Positions 17,026 to 26,096 of a stretch of 64,000 nucleotides of DNA are shown piece by piece (within the stretch, counting starts at the first letter, position 1; each line of letters begins with the position of its first letter). Location of the stretch: NCBI RefSeq assembly GCF_027945075.1, contig NZ_CP116034.1, positions 62,001 through 126,000 on the forward strand. Direction: 5' to 3'. Made by a program: the position numbers and the translations under genes. The stretch is from Chryseobacterium sp. CY350 (GTDB lineage Bacteria; Bacteroidota; Bacteroidia; Flavobacteriales; Weeksellaceae). Below the pieces are notes generated by a model. The model did not search any database. It was not told where the DNA came from and was given only the letters and a program-made list of their open reading frames with translations.

Positions 17026-17841
17026 ATGAAAAAACATCTATTCATTATCATCTTAGCAATTTCTTCTTGTCAGTCTTTTAAAGCTCAAGACAAAAAGATT
17101 GCCGAGGAATGTATGCAAAAAGCCGATTTCAAATGTGCTGAAGAGCAATATACAAAACTGGCTGAAAAAGAGCACATTCAGAAATTTCAATCAGATTATT
17201 ACAATAATTTAGGAACAGCTCAGCGACGTTTGGGGAAAGTTCCTGCGGCTTTTAAATCTTACGAGGCGGCATTGCGTTCAAACCCAATGTCTCCGTCAGT
17301 TTACGCAAACTTAGGTTCTTTACACAATCAAAAAGGAAGCAAAACCAAAGCTTTAGAATATCTAAACAGCGGTCTGAAAATTGATGAACAAAATGCTGAA
17401 ATGTATCTTACCCGATCAAAGGTTTATGAAAATTTAGGTAAAAAAGATCTTGCAGAAAAAGATCTCAATCAAATTCTCACATTTGCTCCCGATAATATCT
17501 TTGCACGCACCGGACTAGCGAACTTTAAGAAAAGAAACGGTGATCTCGAAGGGTCATTAAAAGACTATAATCAGCTATTGTCTGAAAAGCCAGAATCTCT
17601 TTTGTACAATGGTCGCGCCGATGTTTACATCAAACTAAAAAAGTATAAGGAAGCTCTTGTCGATGTGAATAAAGCAATTTCCATTGATCCGAAATTTTCC
17701 CAATCTTATGTTACCAAGGCTTTGATTTTATTTGATACTGCTAAAGAAAAAGAAGCTTGTGCAAGTCTGGATAAAGCCGTTGCCACAGGTTACGAAAAAG
17801 GAGCATTGGCAGATCAGTACGCTAAGTGTGTAAAAAAATAA
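17026..17841 (+). CDS. Exported TPR protein
   Basis: A 271-residue protein with an N-terminal signal sequence (cleavage probably after FKA, about residue 18) followed by six or so tetratricopeptide units (for example YNNLGTAQRRLGKVPAAFKSYEAAL and YANLGSLHNQKGSKTKALEYL). Cysteines occur at both ends (CMQKADFKC and ECACASL/AKCVKK), possibly disulfide-bonded. The ATG at 17026 is taken because a start further upstream at 16954 would run through the PAP2 gene in another frame. TPRs mediate protein contacts; no enzymatic role is implied. Confidence 0.83.
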   Translation: MKKHLFIIILAISSCQSFKAQDKKIAEECMQKADFKCAEEQYTKLAEKEHIQKFQSDYYNNLGTAQRRLGKVPAAFKSYEAALRSNPMSPSVYANLGSLHNQKGSKTKALEYLNSGLKIDEQNAEMYLTRSKVYENLGKKDLAEKDLNQILTFAPDNIFARTGLANFKKRNGDLEGSLKDYNQLLSEKPESLLYNGRADVYIKLKKYKEALVDVNKAISIDPKFSQSYVTKALILFDTAKEKEACASLDKAVATGYEKGALADQYAKCVKK

Positions 17842-17873
17842 ATATTCGTTTTCTTTAAATATTCAAAGTATTC

Positions 17874-18323
17874 ATGCTAAATATTGTTCTTGTAGAACCA
17901 GAAATTCCCAATAACACAGGAAACATCGGAAGATTGTGTGTAGGCACCGAAAGTAAACTGCATTTAATTCATCCATTCGGATTTGTGATCGACGATAAAA
18001 ATCTAAAACGTTCCGGATTAGATTATTGGGTTCATCTTGATGTCACCGAATACGCAAATGTTGATGAGTGGATAAAAGTTATTCCTGACTTATCTCGTGT
18101 TTTCCTGATGAGTTCTCATGCTGAAAAATCTTACCTTGAAATTGATTTTCAGGATGGTGACTGGTTGGTTTTCGGGAAAGAAAGTGTGGGCTTAAGCAAA
18201 AATGTTTTAGATCGATTTGAAAATCATTTAACGATCCCGATGTCTAAACTTATCAGAAGTTTTAATATTGCCAATTCTGTTGCATTTGTGGTGGGAGAGG
18301 CAAAAAGACAGATAGGGTTGTAA
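17874..18323 (+). CDS. trmL: tRNA (cytidine/uridine-2'-O-)-methyltransferase TrmL
   Basis: A 149-residue SPOUT (trefoil-knot) enzyme that methylates the 2'-OH of the wobble base 34 in tRNA-Leu isoacceptors, using SAM. Motif 1 NTGNIGR (residues 14-20), motif 2 VFGKESVGL and motif 3 NIANSVAFVVGEA are all present, and the length matches the family. Confidence 0.92.
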   Translation: MLNIVLVEPEIPNNTGNIGRLCVGTESKLHLIHPFGFVIDDKNLKRSGLDYWVHLDVTEYANVDEWIKVIPDLSRVFLMSSHAEKSYLEIDFQDGDWLVFGKESVGLSKNVLDRFENHLTIPMSKLIRSFNIANSVAFVVGEAKRQIGL

Positions 18324-18435
18324 TAAATTAAAATAGCTTTTTGATTTTTTATTGCAATGGCATTGTAAATTCGCTAGACGCGGAAATTACGAAAAGACAA
18401 AATTTTTCAAATGGCTTAGTTGAAAAAATAATACG

Positions 18436-19917
18436 ATGAAAATTTTTATTCTTACATTTTTGTTATCTCCTTTTTTTGCGTTTACACAAATAAACAAAGA
18501 ACTAGAATTTGAAATAAAAAAATACGATTCTTTATCTTTGATAGATGATCACGCAATAATAGATAATTTTGATGAATTTGCATTGTTAAAAGATAAAGTA
18601 GAAAAATCAATTTTTTCAAAAACGAATAAATCGGATTTAATAAGTCTCTATGGACAGGAAATTCCTTTGACTTTCAGAAAATTAATTATTCAAAAATTAT
18701 TTGCAGACAATGATACAGCTACTGTTGTTCAACTTTTTAAAGCAACCATTGGTAGAAAAGATATAATAGCACAAAGCCATACTATTAGAAGTTTTGATCC
18801 AGAAATTGGATCTATTGTTTATAACGGAGACTTGTTTGAACGCTTAACAATGGATCCCAAAACGTATGAGAGTAGAGAAAGTGCTTTAAAAGACGAACTA
18901 TTAAATTTTATTTTTGCATCAGAACCATTAAATGAAAATTTGTTGTCGAATATTGAATATGCCATTCCTTTGAAGAAAGAATATTATGATGCAATTAAAA
19001 AGTTGGTCAAAGAGAAAAATTTCCCATACTTGCTAAAATATGTAGCTAAATTTAAGAAACAGGAGGATATAGAATTTATTAAAAGTTTTGGTGATCAATC
19101 TTTCTATGCGATACAGGAGTTTCCTGATGAGAAATTTATTCTATTTTTAGAGCAGTTTATTGAAAAATTTGCAGGTGATGACGATTTTTTTGTGTACCAA
19201 AACTATTTGATAACTGTTGCAGAATTTTGTAGCCCAAAAGCAAAGTTACTTGTTGAAAAAATATTTAATTCTAGTAATCCAAGAAGAAGTTTATTGATTT
19301 CACCTTTGAGTAGGAGTACTTATGATTCTAAAAACGAAGTATTTGTTGATCATTATTGCGAACTATATTATCCTTACATAAAAGAAGCCTGGATAAATGA
19401 TGGAGTACTAGATAATTATGTATTTGAAAATTATACAAAAAAAATTCTCAATAAAGATGACCTTGCAAAATATCTTTATGATGGTTTTAAAAAAATTAAA
19501 ATAAATGAATTTTCTACACGTGATATTGATAATGAAGAAGTTGAATTGCCTAATCTTTCTCAAACGAATATCAAGTTTTTGAAAACCCTAAATAGTACAA
19601 TGTATAAAGAGATTGTAAACAAATATATTTTTGAATTAGATTTTTTGCAACATTTAGATTTTTTCATAACATTTCTTGATGATAGACAAGCAATTTTAAA
19701 TGCTGAAGATGCTATAAAACTGAGGATTGATAGAGAAGAAAATTCTAATTATTTAATATATGTTGCAAAGACTTTAAAACAATTTGATTACAAAGAGTTA
19801 TTTGACTATACAGTTAAAGCACTCAAAAAAATAAAATCTAAAGTAATGCAAGGAGATCACGATTACAGCAAAGAACAAATAAAAATTTTTGAAAAGCAAT
19901 TTGATCTTTCTTTATAA
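18436..19917 (+). CDS. Exported protein of unknown function
   Basis: A 493-residue protein with a Sec signal peptide (cleavage near residue 18, after FAFTQ). The mature part is Lys-, Asp- and Phe-rich and predicted mostly helical by composition, with no Cys cluster, metal-binding motif or sorting domain that I can recognise. Base composition is more AT-rich than flanking housekeeping genes. It stands between trmL and the convergent rlmH without a shared operon. Function unknown. Confidence 0.65.
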   Translation: MKIFILTFLLSPFFAFTQINKELEFEIKKYDSLSLIDDHAIIDNFDEFALLKDKVEKSIFSKTNKSDLISLYGQEIPLTFRKLIIQKLFADNDTATVVQLFKATIGRKDIIAQSHTIRSFDPEIGSIVYNGDLFERLTMDPKTYESRESALKDELLNFIFASEPLNENLLSNIEYAIPLKKEYYDAIKKLVKEKNFPYLLKYVAKFKKQEDIEFIKSFGDQSFYAIQEFPDEKFILFLEQFIEKFAGDDDFFVYQNYLITVAEFCSPKAKLLVEKIFNSSNPRRSLLISPLSRSTYDSKNEVFVDHYCELYYPYIKEAWINDGVLDNYVFENYTKKILNKDDLAKYLYDGFKKIKINEFSTRDIDNEEVELPNLSQTNIKFLKTLNSTMYKEIVNKYIFELDFLQHLDFFITFLDDRQAILNAEDAIKLRIDREENSNYLIYVAKTLKQFDYKELFDYTVKALKKIKSKVMQGDHDYSKEQIKIFEKQFDLSL

Positions 19918-19956
19918 TTTTTGAATACACACAAATATTTTAGATAAAAATATATC

Positions 19957-20430
19957 TCAGTCATTATGATACGGTTTTCCCTGCAAAATCTGGTCAGCGC
20001 GATATAATTGTTCAACGATAAATAACCGGATCATCTGGTGTGTAAATGTCATTTTTGAGAGTGACATTTTTTCATTGGCTCTGTTGTAGATTTCCTCCGA
20101 AAAGCCATAAGCTCCACCAATGAGAATATGAATTTTTTTTACTGAAGAATTCATCCAATTATCAATCTTCTTAGAAAATTCTCTGCTGGTAAACTGTTTT
20201 CCTTTTTCATCTAAAATTGAAACCCAGTCATTTTTATCGATGTAGTTTTGAAATAATTTTGCTTCTTCCTTTTTTAAAAGTTCAGAAGAAAGGTTTTTTG
20301 CATTTTTGATATCAGGAATTTCTATAATTTCAAAATTCCAGTGCTTTGGAAGTCTTGTGAGATAATAGTTGATAAGAGAAGTGATTTCTTTATCGTCTGT
20401 TTTCCCGATGCAAAGTAGATTGATGCGCAT
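19957..20430 (-). CDS. rlmH: 23S rRNA (pseudouridine1915-N3)-methyltransferase RlmH
   Basis: A 157-residue SPOUT enzyme that methylates pseudouridine 1915 in helix 69 of 23S rRNA on assembled ribosomes. The SAM-binding knot is marked by LIGGAYGF and by the C-terminal MTFTHQMIRLFIVEQLYRA, and the protein ends in the usual YHND-type tail (PYHND). A TATCTTTG box on the minus strand lies about 22 bases upstream. Confidence 0.95.
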   Translation of the reverse strand: MRINLLCIGKTDDKEITSLINYYLTRLPKHWNFEIIEIPDIKNAKNLSSELLKKEEAKLFQNYIDKNDWVSILDEKGKQFTSREFSKKIDNWMNSSVKKIHILIGGAYGFSEEIYNRANEKMSLSKMTFTHQMIRLFIVEQLYRADQILQGKPYHND

Positions 20431-20452
20431 TTTTTAGCTTTAAAATAAAGTT

Positions 20453-20480
20453 CAAAGATACTTATAATTAAAAAATCAAA
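20453..20480 (-). promoter_or_regulatory. Putative promoter for rlmH
   Basis: On the minus strand TTTG (20480-20477), a 16-base spacer and TATCTTTG (20460-20453). The box matches TAnnTTTG exactly; spacing is slightly short. Confidence 0.5.
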
Positions 20481-20526
20481 GAATTATTTTAAATTCTGTA
20501 TTTTTACAAAAACCAACACAATCACG

Positions 20527-21561
20527 ATGAAGTTTTCTTTTTACTCATTATTGTTTTTTTGCTTTGCGGGGCTTGCTTTTTCACAGGAAGTTAGTGATTC
20601 TACAGAGATAAAATATCTTGAGGAAGACCTTAATAAAATATCTCTGGTTGCAGGAGTGAGCTACCTCAATAATTCTTTTGGATTATATTACGAAGGCCAG
20701 ACATTTCTGCTAAAACCAAATGATTCTTTTTATACAGAGTTTTTTCTGCGCTATAGATGGCTTGATGCAAGTATCTCTTTTGCACCAAAATTGGTGAGAA
20801 TCAATAATGATGATGATATAAAAGGTAAAACTAAATATTTTAATTTAGGTTTTTCATTTTTTTTAAATCCCAAACTTCGGCAATATGTTAATTACAGTCA
20901 GGTAAAAGGCCTTTATTTAGAAAACACAAAAAGATTTTTTGAAGCTGTTTTTGATAACGAGATCGCAGATGAATTCGGTAACGATAATATGCAGTTTCCT
21001 GAAGCAAAATATCAGTCGTTTCAGGGAGAAACAAGCTATCTCTGGGTGGGTAACAAAGATAACTACAAAAGTTACACGAATATGACTTACAAACCACTGA
21101 AAAGTGATTTTGTGATGATCACCGGATTATTTTATCAATATAATATGATGAAAGATACAGATCGTGTTATCTATCGCGGTATGGAAATTGGTGATTCCTC
21201 AAGTGGGAATTCTGTTACAAAACATATCAGAATCACTTTGCGAACGGGAGGAGGAATACAGAAAGTGATAGACAAAAACTGGTATGCAATTGTAGAATTA
21301 TATCCGCAGGTTTATTACTCACATCTTCTTAACGAAAACTATAATGAGTTTAATATCGGTCTTAATTCTAATACCAGAATAGGATTTGATAATGGAAAGT
21401 GGTTTTTTGGTGGCGGCGCTCAACTCAACTGGATCAACAGTAATAATGAAAATTTTTATTCGACCACCAATTGGTTATTTAGGTTTGGATTGGGTTTTAG
21501 AATAAATTCCCCTAAATTTGTCAACCGACAGTTTGACAGGGCAGATCAAATTTTAAAATAA
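20527..21561 (+). CDS. Outer-membrane beta-barrel-like protein (DUF4421-type)
   Basis: A 344-residue exported protein with a signal peptide ending in FSQ (residue 20). The mature region alternates short hydrophobic/aromatic strands with turns (for example YTEFFLRYRWLDASISFAPKLVR) and ends in strand-like segments (WLFRFGLGFRIN), fitting a beta-barrel. Resemblance to DUF4421 is from general pattern and not certain. It ends 3 bases before the BrkB-like gene, suggesting an operon. Confidence 0.65.
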   Translation: MKFSFYSLLFFCFAGLAFSQEVSDSTEIKYLEEDLNKISLVAGVSYLNNSFGLYYEGQTFLLKPNDSFYTEFFLRYRWLDASISFAPKLVRINNDDDIKGKTKYFNLGFSFFLNPKLRQYVNYSQVKGLYLENTKRFFEAVFDNEIADEFGNDNMQFPEAKYQSFQGETSYLWVGNKDNYKSYTNMTYKPLKSDFVMITGLFYQYNMMKDTDRVIYRGMEIGDSSSGNSVTKHIRITLRTGGGIQKVIDKNWYAIVELYPQVYYSHLLNENYNEFNIGLNSNTRIGFDNGKWFFGGGAQLNWINSNNENFYSTTNWLFRFGLGFRINSPKFVNRQFDRADQILK

Positions 21562-21564
21562 AAA

Positions 21565-22593
21565 ATGGGTATTAAGGTTCCGGGTTTTCTTTTGAAAGTT
21601 CAAGATTTTTTTGATAATATACATCTTCCGGTATTGGGAATATCGCTGTGGCAATTGTTTCAAATCTATTTCGCAGGCGTTTTCAAGGGTAAAATAGGAA
21701 AGAAAGCTGCTGCAATTTCATGGAGCTTCACGCTGAGCCTTTTTCCATTTCTTCTTTTTTTATTGTCCGTTTTGCCGTACATGCCACATTACGACAAGCT
21801 TCAGTTTTATATATTTGAAGTTTTGATGCATAATATTTTCCCCTCCAATATTGAAGGCGATGTAAGAGGTTACATTGAGGATAATATAATTCCCAATATG
21901 AAGGGAATCAGTAATTTAACCATTCTTATTGCGCTTGTTTTTGCTACTAACGGTACATTTTCTATAATTAATGGCTTTAATGAAAATTCGAAAGAAAAAC
22001 TTCCTGATGTTAAAGAGTTTATTCTGTCGTTTTTTATTACAATCGGGTTTGTAACGATCGTATTTTTGGCACTTTTCGGAGTTTATTATTCTGAAGTTGT
22101 TCTTAAACTTTTTACACCGACGTATAATATTTCCTGGCTCACCAATAATCTCTCGAAAATCATTGGTTTCGTCTCATTTCCTGTTTTTTTCTTCTTACTT
22201 TTAGCATTATTTTATTGGCTTGGAACTGTGAAAATTATCAGGTTCAGACAGGCAATTCCCGGAGCAATTCTTACAACGGTTTTATTTATCCTTACCACTT
22301 ATCTTTTTACACTTTACGTTAAAAATGTGGCAAGATACAACGTTCTATACGGATCTATCGGCAGCATGATATTATTGATGATCTGGGTAAATGTGAATGT
22401 CTATCTACTTCTTTTCGGGAACGAACTGAATATGGCACTGAGAAAACTGCGGGTTGAAAAGCTTTTGTCAGATGAAATTAAAAAAGAAGCTGCAAACTAC
22501 CGATCTACGAACGAGGAGCCAAATTTAGAGAGTGATGAAGATCATATCCGTAGTATTATAGAGGAAATAAAAAATGATAAACATGAAAACTAA
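21565..22593 (+). CDS. YihY/BrkB-family membrane protein
   Basis: A 342-residue inner-membrane protein with six helices, preceded by a short cytoplasmic segment and followed by a charged tail of about 50 residues. The family marks are KKAAAISWSFTLSLFPFLLFLLS near residue 45 and YGSIGSMILLMIWVNVNVYLLLFGNELN near 265. Members are named after a disproved RNase BN assignment; true function is unsettled (transport has been proposed). The end overlaps the next lipoprotein gene. Confidence 0.87.
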   Translation: MGIKVPGFLLKVQDFFDNIHLPVLGISLWQLFQIYFAGVFKGKIGKKAAAISWSFTLSLFPFLLFLLSVLPYMPHYDKLQFYIFEVLMHNIFPSNIEGDVRGYIEDNIIPNMKGISNLTILIALVFATNGTFSIINGFNENSKEKLPDVKEFILSFFITIGFVTIVFLALFGVYYSEVVLKLFTPTYNISWLTNNLSKIIGFVSFPVFFFLLLALFYWLGTVKIIRFRQAIPGAILTTVLFILTTYLFTLYVKNVARYNVLYGSIGSMILLMIWVNVNVYLLLFGNELNMALRKLRVEKLLSDEIKKEAANYRSTNEEPNLESDEDHIRSIIEEIKNDKHEN

Positions 22594-22951
22594 ATTAATA
22601 ATAATTTTGGTAATGATGAGTTTACAGTCATGCGATCAGATTATGGATCAGGCTGAAGAAAAGCGCGCTCAGGAAAATTTCACCTCAGAATATATGGGTT
22701 ATTATAGTGGAAGTTACACAGGCGACTACAAAGGATCGCTTAAAGTAATCGTTCGGAAAGATGCCAGTGTTCAGGTTATCAGAGGAACAGCGGGTAATCC
22801 TGATAGTTATATTACGAGTTTAATCATGTCATCCTTCAATACTACCTCAAGATCACCAGACGATTTTATGCTTATCGGAAATATGCAGACAAAAAATGGA
22901 ACCTGGGAAATGGGTAATTTTAAAGGAACTTGGAGTATTATCAAAGATTAA
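22583..22951 (+). CDS. Small lipoprotein of unknown function
   Basis: A 122-residue protein with a lipoprotein signal (LQSC, Cys near residue 17). The mature part begins with an Asp/Glu-rich helix and continues as Gly/Tyr-rich strands (YYSGSYTGDYKGSLKVIV) that suggest a small beta-barrel or sandwich. An ATG at 22574 would add three residues (MIN); the ATG at 22583 gives the more usual MKTK beginning. It overlaps the BrkB-like gene by 11 bases. Confidence 0.65.
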   Translation: MKTKLIIILVMMSLQSCDQIMDQAEEKRAQENFTSEYMGYYSGSYTGDYKGSLKVIVRKDASVQVIRGTAGNPDSYITSLIMSSFNTTSRSPDDFMLIGNMQTKNGTWEMGNFKGTWSIIKD

Positions 22952-23082
22952 CCTTTCTGTATTTCTCTGCGATTCTCTTTATTAGCTAATGTCTACCCAT
23001 TTCTACTGAATTAATTTGCTTATTTACATTAAATTTTTCGATAATATATAGAGCATTCTCTTCAAATTTCATAAAAAGTATT

Positions 23083-25287
23083 TTAAATCCTGATAACTTT
23101 AGAAACGCCATCAATATCTTTTAGCTTTTTAAAAGTCTCGTCTAGCTGACTTCTGTTTTTGACTTCCAGATTAATGTTCCCTACAAAAACGCCGTCGTTT
23201 GATTCGATCGACATACTTTTCATATCCATTCCCATTGCGCCACTTATCACGGTAGTAATATCGTTGATCATCCCCATCCTGTCGAGACCTTCAATTTCGA
23301 TCTTAATACGGTTTTTAAAACTTTCCTCATTCACCCATTTTGCCGGAATTACTCGGTAATCGTATTGCGCTCTCAGGTTGATCGCATTCGGACAATTATC
23401 GCTGTGCACTTTTATTCCCTCAGAAATTGTTATAAAGCCAAATATTTTATCTCCCGGAATTACTGTACAGCATTTTGCGTAGCTGTAATTTAATTTTTCT
23501 TCATCCTTACCAAAAACAATCATATCAAGATTGATCTCTTTCGGCTCAATATAGTGCTGGTTTTTTGAAGGAGATTTGCGGAATCTTGAAAGCAGATTAT
23601 TAAACACATTTTTACTTTCAATGTATTTTCTTAAACTGCTCGCATCCAATTCATTCGTTTGGAATTTTAAAAATAATTCCTGGGATGTCTTTAAATTAAA
23701 AAATTTCTGAAGTTTATTGATTTCTTCATCATTAAAATTAATTTTTGCGTGTCTCAGTTTTCGCTGAAGAATCTCTTTTCCTTCGTCTACCAAAGAATTT
23801 TTTTCTGAGTTGAGATACCCTTTAATCTTTGATTTTGCTTTGGAAGTAACAACAAAATCCAGCCAGTCAAACTTTGGCTTCTGGTTCTGAGAAGAAAGGA
23901 TGTCAACCTGATCACCATTTTGCAAAACATACGAAATAGGTACTAGTTTACCGTTAATTTTAGCTCCAAGACATTTCATTCCTAAATCTGAATGTACTGA
24001 AAATGCAAAATCAAGAGCAGTTGCATTGGTTGGTAAAATTTTTATCTCACCTTTAGGCGTAAAAACAAAAACTTCTTTCGAATACAGGTTGAGTTTAATG
24101 TTATCTAAAAGCTCAGAAGTTGTAAGATTCTGCTGCTGTTCAAGTACTTCACGAATTTCTGTTACCCAGTTTTCAAAATTTCTGTCATCATTGGTCTGTT
24201 TATAACCTTCTTTGTATTTGTAATGAGCTGCAACACCTTTTTCGGCAATATCATCCATTCTTTCTGAACGAATCTGAACTTCTATCCATTTTTTATCCGG
24301 ACCCAGAACCGTTAGGTGTAAACTTTCGTAACCAGTTGAACGTGGCTGAGTAATCCAGTCTCGCATTCTGGACGGGTTACTGTGATAGACATCTGTAACA
24401 ATTGAATAGATCTTCCAGGCAAGAAATTTTTCGTTTTTTGCATCAGATTTATAAATGATTCTTATGGCGTAATTATCAAAAACTTCTTCAAAAGAAACAC
24501 CTTGCTTCAGCATTTTTCTGTAAATTGATGAAATTGCCTTGGCGCGTCCTTTGATTGTCACATTCAGACCTTCATCATTTAATCGTTCGGAAACCTCTTT
24601 TTTAAATTCTTCAATATAACGCTCTCTGCTTTCTTTCGCAAGCTCGAGTTTCTGAGTAATTTCGGTAAAGACATCAGGATTATTATATTTTAAAGAAAGA
24701 TCTTCAAGCTCAGATTTAATATTATATAAACCTAGTCTGTGAGCCAAAGGAGCGTAAATGTATACAGTTTCCGAAGCGATTTTTTTCTGCTTATCGGGAG
24801 CCATACTTTCCAGCGTTCTCATATTGTGAAGGCGGTCAGCAATTTTAATCAAGATCACACGAAAATCTTCAGAAAGCGTAAGAAGTAGCTTTCTGTAATT
24901 TTCAGACTGTACCGAGATATTCTGATGATTCATAATAGAGATCTTCGTCAAACCATTGACGATACTCGCAATTCTTTCACCGAAGATCTTCTTTAAATCT
25001 TCGTAGGTGTAATCAGAATCCTCAATTACATCATGCAATAAAGCGCAGGCTATTGATGTTGCTCCCAGACCGATTTCTTTAGCAACGATTTTTGCAACAG
25101 CTATCGGATGATAGATGTACGGTTCGCCAGATTTTCTTCTCTGATCTTTGTGGGCGTCTAATGCAATATCAAAAGCCTTCCGAATGAGTTTATTATTGTC
25201 CTCATCCAAAGTTCTGTATGTGTTAGAAATCAGGTCTTTATACCTCGCTAAGATTTCTTTGTTCTCTTGCTCCAAGTCGTAACTCAT
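23083..25287 (-). CDS. spoT: Bifunctional (p)ppGpp synthetase/hydrolase
   Basis: A 734-residue Rel/SpoT enzyme that makes and degrades the stringent-response alarmone. In order: HD hydrolase domain (about 25-180, with HDVIEDSDYT), synthetase domain (about 235-350, with RSTGYESLHLTV), TGS domain (about 395-455, VFVFTPKGEIKILP), helical and zinc-finger-like region with CCTVIPGD, and a C-terminal ACT domain (about 660-734). The HD residues are intact, so hydrolysis should be active as well. Single-gene unit. Confidence 0.96.
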   Translation of the reverse strand: MSYDLEQENKEILARYKDLISNTYRTLDEDNNKLIRKAFDIALDAHKDQRRKSGEPYIYHPIAVAKIVAKEIGLGATSIACALLHDVIEDSDYTYEDLKKIFGERIASIVNGLTKISIMNHQNISVQSENYRKLLLTLSEDFRVILIKIADRLHNMRTLESMAPDKQKKIASETVYIYAPLAHRLGLYNIKSELEDLSLKYNNPDVFTEITQKLELAKESRERYIEEFKKEVSERLNDEGLNVTIKGRAKAISSIYRKMLKQGVSFEEVFDNYAIRIIYKSDAKNEKFLAWKIYSIVTDVYHSNPSRMRDWITQPRSTGYESLHLTVLGPDKKWIEVQIRSERMDDIAEKGVAAHYKYKEGYKQTNDDRNFENWVTEIREVLEQQQNLTTSELLDNIKLNLYSKEVFVFTPKGEIKILPTNATALDFAFSVHSDLGMKCLGAKINGKLVPISYVLQNGDQVDILSSQNQKPKFDWLDFVVTSKAKSKIKGYLNSEKNSLVDEGKEILQRKLRHAKINFNDEEINKLQKFFNLKTSQELFLKFQTNELDASSLRKYIESKNVFNNLLSRFRKSPSKNQHYIEPKEINLDMIVFGKDEEKLNYSYAKCCTVIPGDKIFGFITISEGIKVHSDNCPNAINLRAQYDYRVIPAKWVNEESFKNRIKIEIEGLDRMGMINDITTVISGAMGMDMKSMSIESNDGVFVGNINLEVKNRSQLDETFKKLKDIDGVSKVIRI

Positions 25288-25310
25288 TTGTGTAAAAGGC
25301 TTTGTTTAGA

Positions 25311-25341
25311 CGAAAATACGAAAAATAAAAGGATTTGTCAA
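25311..25341 (-). promoter_or_regulatory. Possible promoter for spoT
   Basis: Minus strand: TTG (25341-25339), 20-base spacer, TATTTTCG (25318-25311), one base off TAnnTTTG. It lies 23 bases before the spoT start. Confidence 0.4.
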
Positions 25342-25351
25342 TCTCTAGGAC

Positions 25352-25381
25352 TAAAAAATCCGCAGAAAAAATTCTGCGGAT
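25352..25381 (-). terminator. Intrinsic terminator after the 121-residue protein gene
   Basis: Perfect 10-bp stem (25358-25367 with 25372-25381) followed on the minus strand by six T residues, 26 bases after the stop of the gene ending at 25408. Confidence 0.82.
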
Positions 25382-25407
25382 CTAGGTTATTAGTTTTAGT
25401 TTAATTT

Positions 25408-25773
25408 TTAGAATTTAACTTCAGAGTCCATTCCTGTATGTTGAGATTTCTTCTTCACATCCGGGCTGTTATGAATCTCTGCTTTACTACGAGCATCAAT
25501 ATATTTTTTAACGGTGCTGTAAGATGCTTCACTTATCTTCATGTTTTCAAAAACATAAGTCTTTAAGACAGAATTTCCCTGAAAAACATCATGAGCCTTT
25601 TGAGACTGTTCGTTATCCTTAATTTCTACACTCGCCAGAAATTGCGCATGATGGTGATCTTCAGTGAGGTAAACAATATAATCAGAGTTTCCAAACCCAG
25701 AATTTTCCAGTTCGTTTTCCAACCGCTTATAATCACCGTTGTGATCAAATAATCCTGCTAAAATGCTTGACAT
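25408..25773 (-). CDS. Small protein of unknown function
   Basis: A 121-residue soluble protein without signal peptide. The middle holds a short His run (EDHHHAQF, near residue 40), and the C-terminal third is Lys/Ser-rich and probably disordered. The N-terminal two thirds (DYKRLENELENSGFGNSDYIVYL ... SQKAHDVFQGNSVLKTYVFE) have an alpha/beta look, as in small stress proteins that sense or bind a ligand, but I do not recognise a family. It has its own terminator and a 320-base gap upstream, so it is monocistronic. Confidence 0.6.
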   Translation of the reverse strand: MSSILAGLFDHNGDYKRLENELENSGFGNSDYIVYLTEDHHHAQFLASVEIKDNEQSQKAHDVFQGNSVLKTYVFENMKISEASYSTVKKYIDARSKAEIHNSPDVKKKSQHTGMDSEVKF

Positions 25774-26041
25774 AGTAATCTTTTTTGATACTTAAAGGTA
25801 AAATTAATTTTTGAAATATCTACTATATTTTTAATGAATTTTTAATAAAAAACAATATTTATTGTTTTATCTATAAATAATAATAAAAAATTAAGAGGTT
25901 GTCTATTTTAAATTAAATATTGTCTTTCTAAACTGTATAATTATTTAGTAACCAATTTTGATTATTTAAATGTCATTATGCGAAACCTGCAAGTGATTAT
26001 TCACGAATAAAAAATAATATATTTCATTTTTGAGTTTTTTG
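25774..26041. other. Intergenic stretch without recognised gene
   Basis: AT-rich sequence between the 121-residue protein gene and the acs terminator. No open frame with family resemblance, tRNA or convincing promoter was seen; regulatory sequence for the upstream gene is the most likely content. Confidence 0.5.
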
Positions 26042-26077
26042 AATAAAATAAAAGCCTGTCTAAAAATTAAACAGGCT
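26042..26077 (-). terminator. Intrinsic terminator after acs
   Basis: Seven-bp stem AGCCTGT/ACAGGCT (26053-26059 with 26071-26077), followed on the minus strand by a T-rich tract. It begins 20 bases after the acs stop. Confidence 0.7.
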
Positions 26078-26096
26078 CTAAATTATTTAAATTAAT